A DNA stretch of 38,277 nt from Patescibacteria group bacterium (GTDB taxonomy: Bacteria > Patescibacteriota > Minisyncoccia > Phycocordibacterales > SBAW01), in contig JAGWLV010000004.1 of assembly GCA_028864875.1 (NCBI GenBank), forward strand, positions 1-38,277. The letters are read 5' to 3'. The translations under genes were made by a program, and so were the position numbers. How positions within the stretch are numbered: position 1 is the stretch's first letter; every line of letters starts with the position of its first letter. Shown piece after piece: positions 37,501-38,277 of the stretch. The notes beneath the pieces were generated by a model. It searched no databases. It saw nothing but the letters and a program-made list of their open reading frames with translations, and was not told the origin of the DNA.

Positions 37501-38277
37501 GCCAGAGCCGCCGCCGGCGACGTTTCCATTCCCACCCCCGCCACCTCCACCAATGACCTCGATACTGTTGTTGAAAGAGTTCCAATCGGAGGGCACAATC
37601 CACGCAGTGGCGGACGTCGAGGTAAGATAGATAGTCACCGGAGTGCCGCTGGTCGAGCCCCCTGTATACGATTCAACATCTATACCGGCGGCAGCCGACT
37701 TTTTCCACGCCCAAGCAGCGTATGAGTTCCCTGCCGCATTGACATCACCGGTAGGTGCCGCACACGAGCCGCCAACGGTAAAGCCATTGCTGCTGAATGC
37801 GGTCACCGAGCCGTTGTTGTCATTTTGTACCTGTGCGCCGCTCGTGTTGGAAAAGAGGTTGAAATTAGGCCCGCGCGCCGAGTCATCAACCGTGTTGTTG
37901 TAGGCGGCCCCGCGGTTTTTTATCCATACCAGGTCAGGTTGAAAATTGAGCACAATATTTTGAAGGGAGTTGTTGCCGGTGTAGGGTTGGGCGTCAAAGT
38001 AGCGATTGGGCAGGGTGATGCCGGGAGTTGCCGCGTTGGCGGTTGAGAGCGCCAGGTAGCCGCTCGGCGGCGCATACTTGTAGGAACCGCCCGACGTGCC
38101 GTTGTACGCCACGCCCGCAACACCTCCCTGTCCAAAGTTGACATACGTCTTGCCGTAGTAACTCGCGAGGCCCGGCGTGCCACCCTGCACGATGCCGATA
38201 TAGCCGGTACCGAGGGCGGGGTTGCCGCTGTTTTGCCAGGTGCCGTTTTTGGCAACGTACACCTTGCCCGAGTCGGC
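34543..38277 (-). CDS. Giant modular surface protein (N-terminus beyond the window): SPRY/DUF7483-like phage-tail modules, Gly-rich domain, LamG-like, Ig-like repeats
   Basis: Open to the window edge. PPSGYLALSTANAATPGITLPNRYFDAQPYTGN + FQPDLVWIKNRGAAYNNTVDDSARG...AFSSNGFTVGG...YAAWAWK; long Gly-rich tract; MHFDGSQTPYLSRSF...YHIVVAVDTTQ...RVYVDGSEI...LADVYWIDGQQLAPASFGAYDGNGFWKPGTYSGPVGTDGFHLNFS; repeated TYTLSC Ig-like segments. Confidence 0.88.
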   Translation of the reverse strand, partial: ADSGKVYVAKNGTWQNSGNPALGTGYIGIVQGGTPGLASYYGKTYVNFGQGGVAGVAYNGTSGGSYKYAPPSGYLALSTANAATPGITLPNRYFDAQPYTGNNSLQNIVLNFQPDLVWIKNRGAAYNNTVDDSARGPNFNLFSNTSGAQVQNDNNGSVTAFSSNGFTVGGSCAAPTGDVNAAGNSYAAWAWKKSAAAGIDVESYTGGSTSGTPVTIYLTSTSATAWIVPSDWNSFNNSIEVIGGGGGGGNGNVAGGGSGGGGGAYSKQANVILTPGSTVTVAIGAGGSPASAGGDTYLCNSTSNCASLAGTAVIVGAQGGAGGVSNQDGGGGGTGGVSASGIGSIKTSGGNGGSTRGGGGGGAAGPTSNGARGGNGSNQGATSGAPGGGGADGGSQGTDWVSGSSGLAGGAGANGGGAGGAGGAGGNPGFAGTTGAAGTEWDATHGSGGGAGGGGSCQSSGCAGTGGTGGGYGGGGGGSGYDNAGGTSSGGPGAQGVIVIKYTPSTSSGYAHTLTTKPDFIVNKRIDQTGDWYTWFSALGTNSFLKLNTTDAALSGSLFSVSNSTVTTQGPLNTTGAQYVSYLFSNREGFSKAGTYIANGASDGPFVYTGFKPAFVMVKDISSSNTYTNWTIYDTSRDTQNPAYRGLFANLGVAENGDASCTNNSNCSVDLFANGFKMRSHNYENNNSTDTYAYIAFAGIPFKSASTPAALTIPYSMHFDGSQTPYLSRSFGALGSNTTATLSMWVKRGQLGTYQYLYAANSAQTDSGFFSVSFSPGDQLRILGWNSSWRITNQIFRDPSHWYHIVVAVDTTQPDSAANNRIRVYVDGSEITSFATLNNPAQNASLGLDAIGPHYISTYDGATSPFDGYLADVYWIDGQQLAPASFGAYDGNGFWKPGTYSGPVGTDGFHLNFSSVSNTDFNQGPPNILVGPLYNTTTYTLTCNTAAEGVPVSTQATVTVTGAVLSLTACNAANTSCSSGVTPAFVKSGDRASLYWSATGAVANSCNVTAPDSSIVAPASTNNVPQSAPSQTQPITGAGNTTYTLSCMVNGSPQSTTASVTTSQSCQTGVGTAPVSCSSQCALYTSASSVTPGTQATVSWCCPSGPTSGVNFSTDGAAAGSVSVGAGTYQLSCPAGSGSIVIGSTPAGTKPSSIILTASPSRVSSGQASKLFWTIVGMVPGISCNTTPGLTFGMPAWNGLNPWYGSAPTGLIFGPTTYTLSCGDGTATTSASVNLGLVPNFKEI

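Noticed and set aside
34543-38277. Integrated prophage
   Set aside because: Only the tail-like modules are visible; no capsid, portal, terminase or integrase genes in the window, and the protein is fused to Ig-like surface repeats. Cannot be excluded upstream of 38277.

Overview
38.3 kb of GC-rich, gene-dense bacterial chromosome. By gene content and style it is probably a CPR/Patescibacteria (Parcubacteria-like, perhaps Kaiserbacteria) genome: split transketolase, very short EF-Ts, trimmed translation factors, many leaderless promoters. The lineage is inferred, not tested. Housekeeping genes recognised: rnc (partial), a nusB-NUDIX fusion, rpmF, rnhB, dnaE, thrS, gyrB, pheS/pheT, tRNA-Thr(TGT), tsf, rpsB, prfA, rpmE, rplY, and a central-carbon block (fba, PfkB kinase, tktN/tktC, rpe-like, rpiB, gap). 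Between them lie envelope and unknown genes: a sortase, a tyrosine-rich repeat protein, a CARDB-like protein, a GT2 glycosyltransferase, CapA, a coiled-coil lytic transglycosylase, and a very large partial surface protein built from phage-tail-like modules. Main discoveries proposed: (1) PheRS beta carries an apparently intact NlpC/P60 cysteine-peptidase domain inserted in its B5 domain. (2) Six otherwise unrelated accessory genes share one transcription-unit design: a -10 hexamer, then 5-6 nt, CGGCTG, a Shine-Dalgarno and ATG, followed by a private hairpin terminator. Neighbouring housekeeping genes mostly look leaderless. (3) A phage-tail-fibre-like giant adhesin sits directly upstream of the gap/pentose-phosphate operon. 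(4) Two divergent gene pairs have perfectly palindromic TATACT promoters predicted to give near-leaderless mRNAs in both directions. No CRISPR array, transposase or rRNA was seen.
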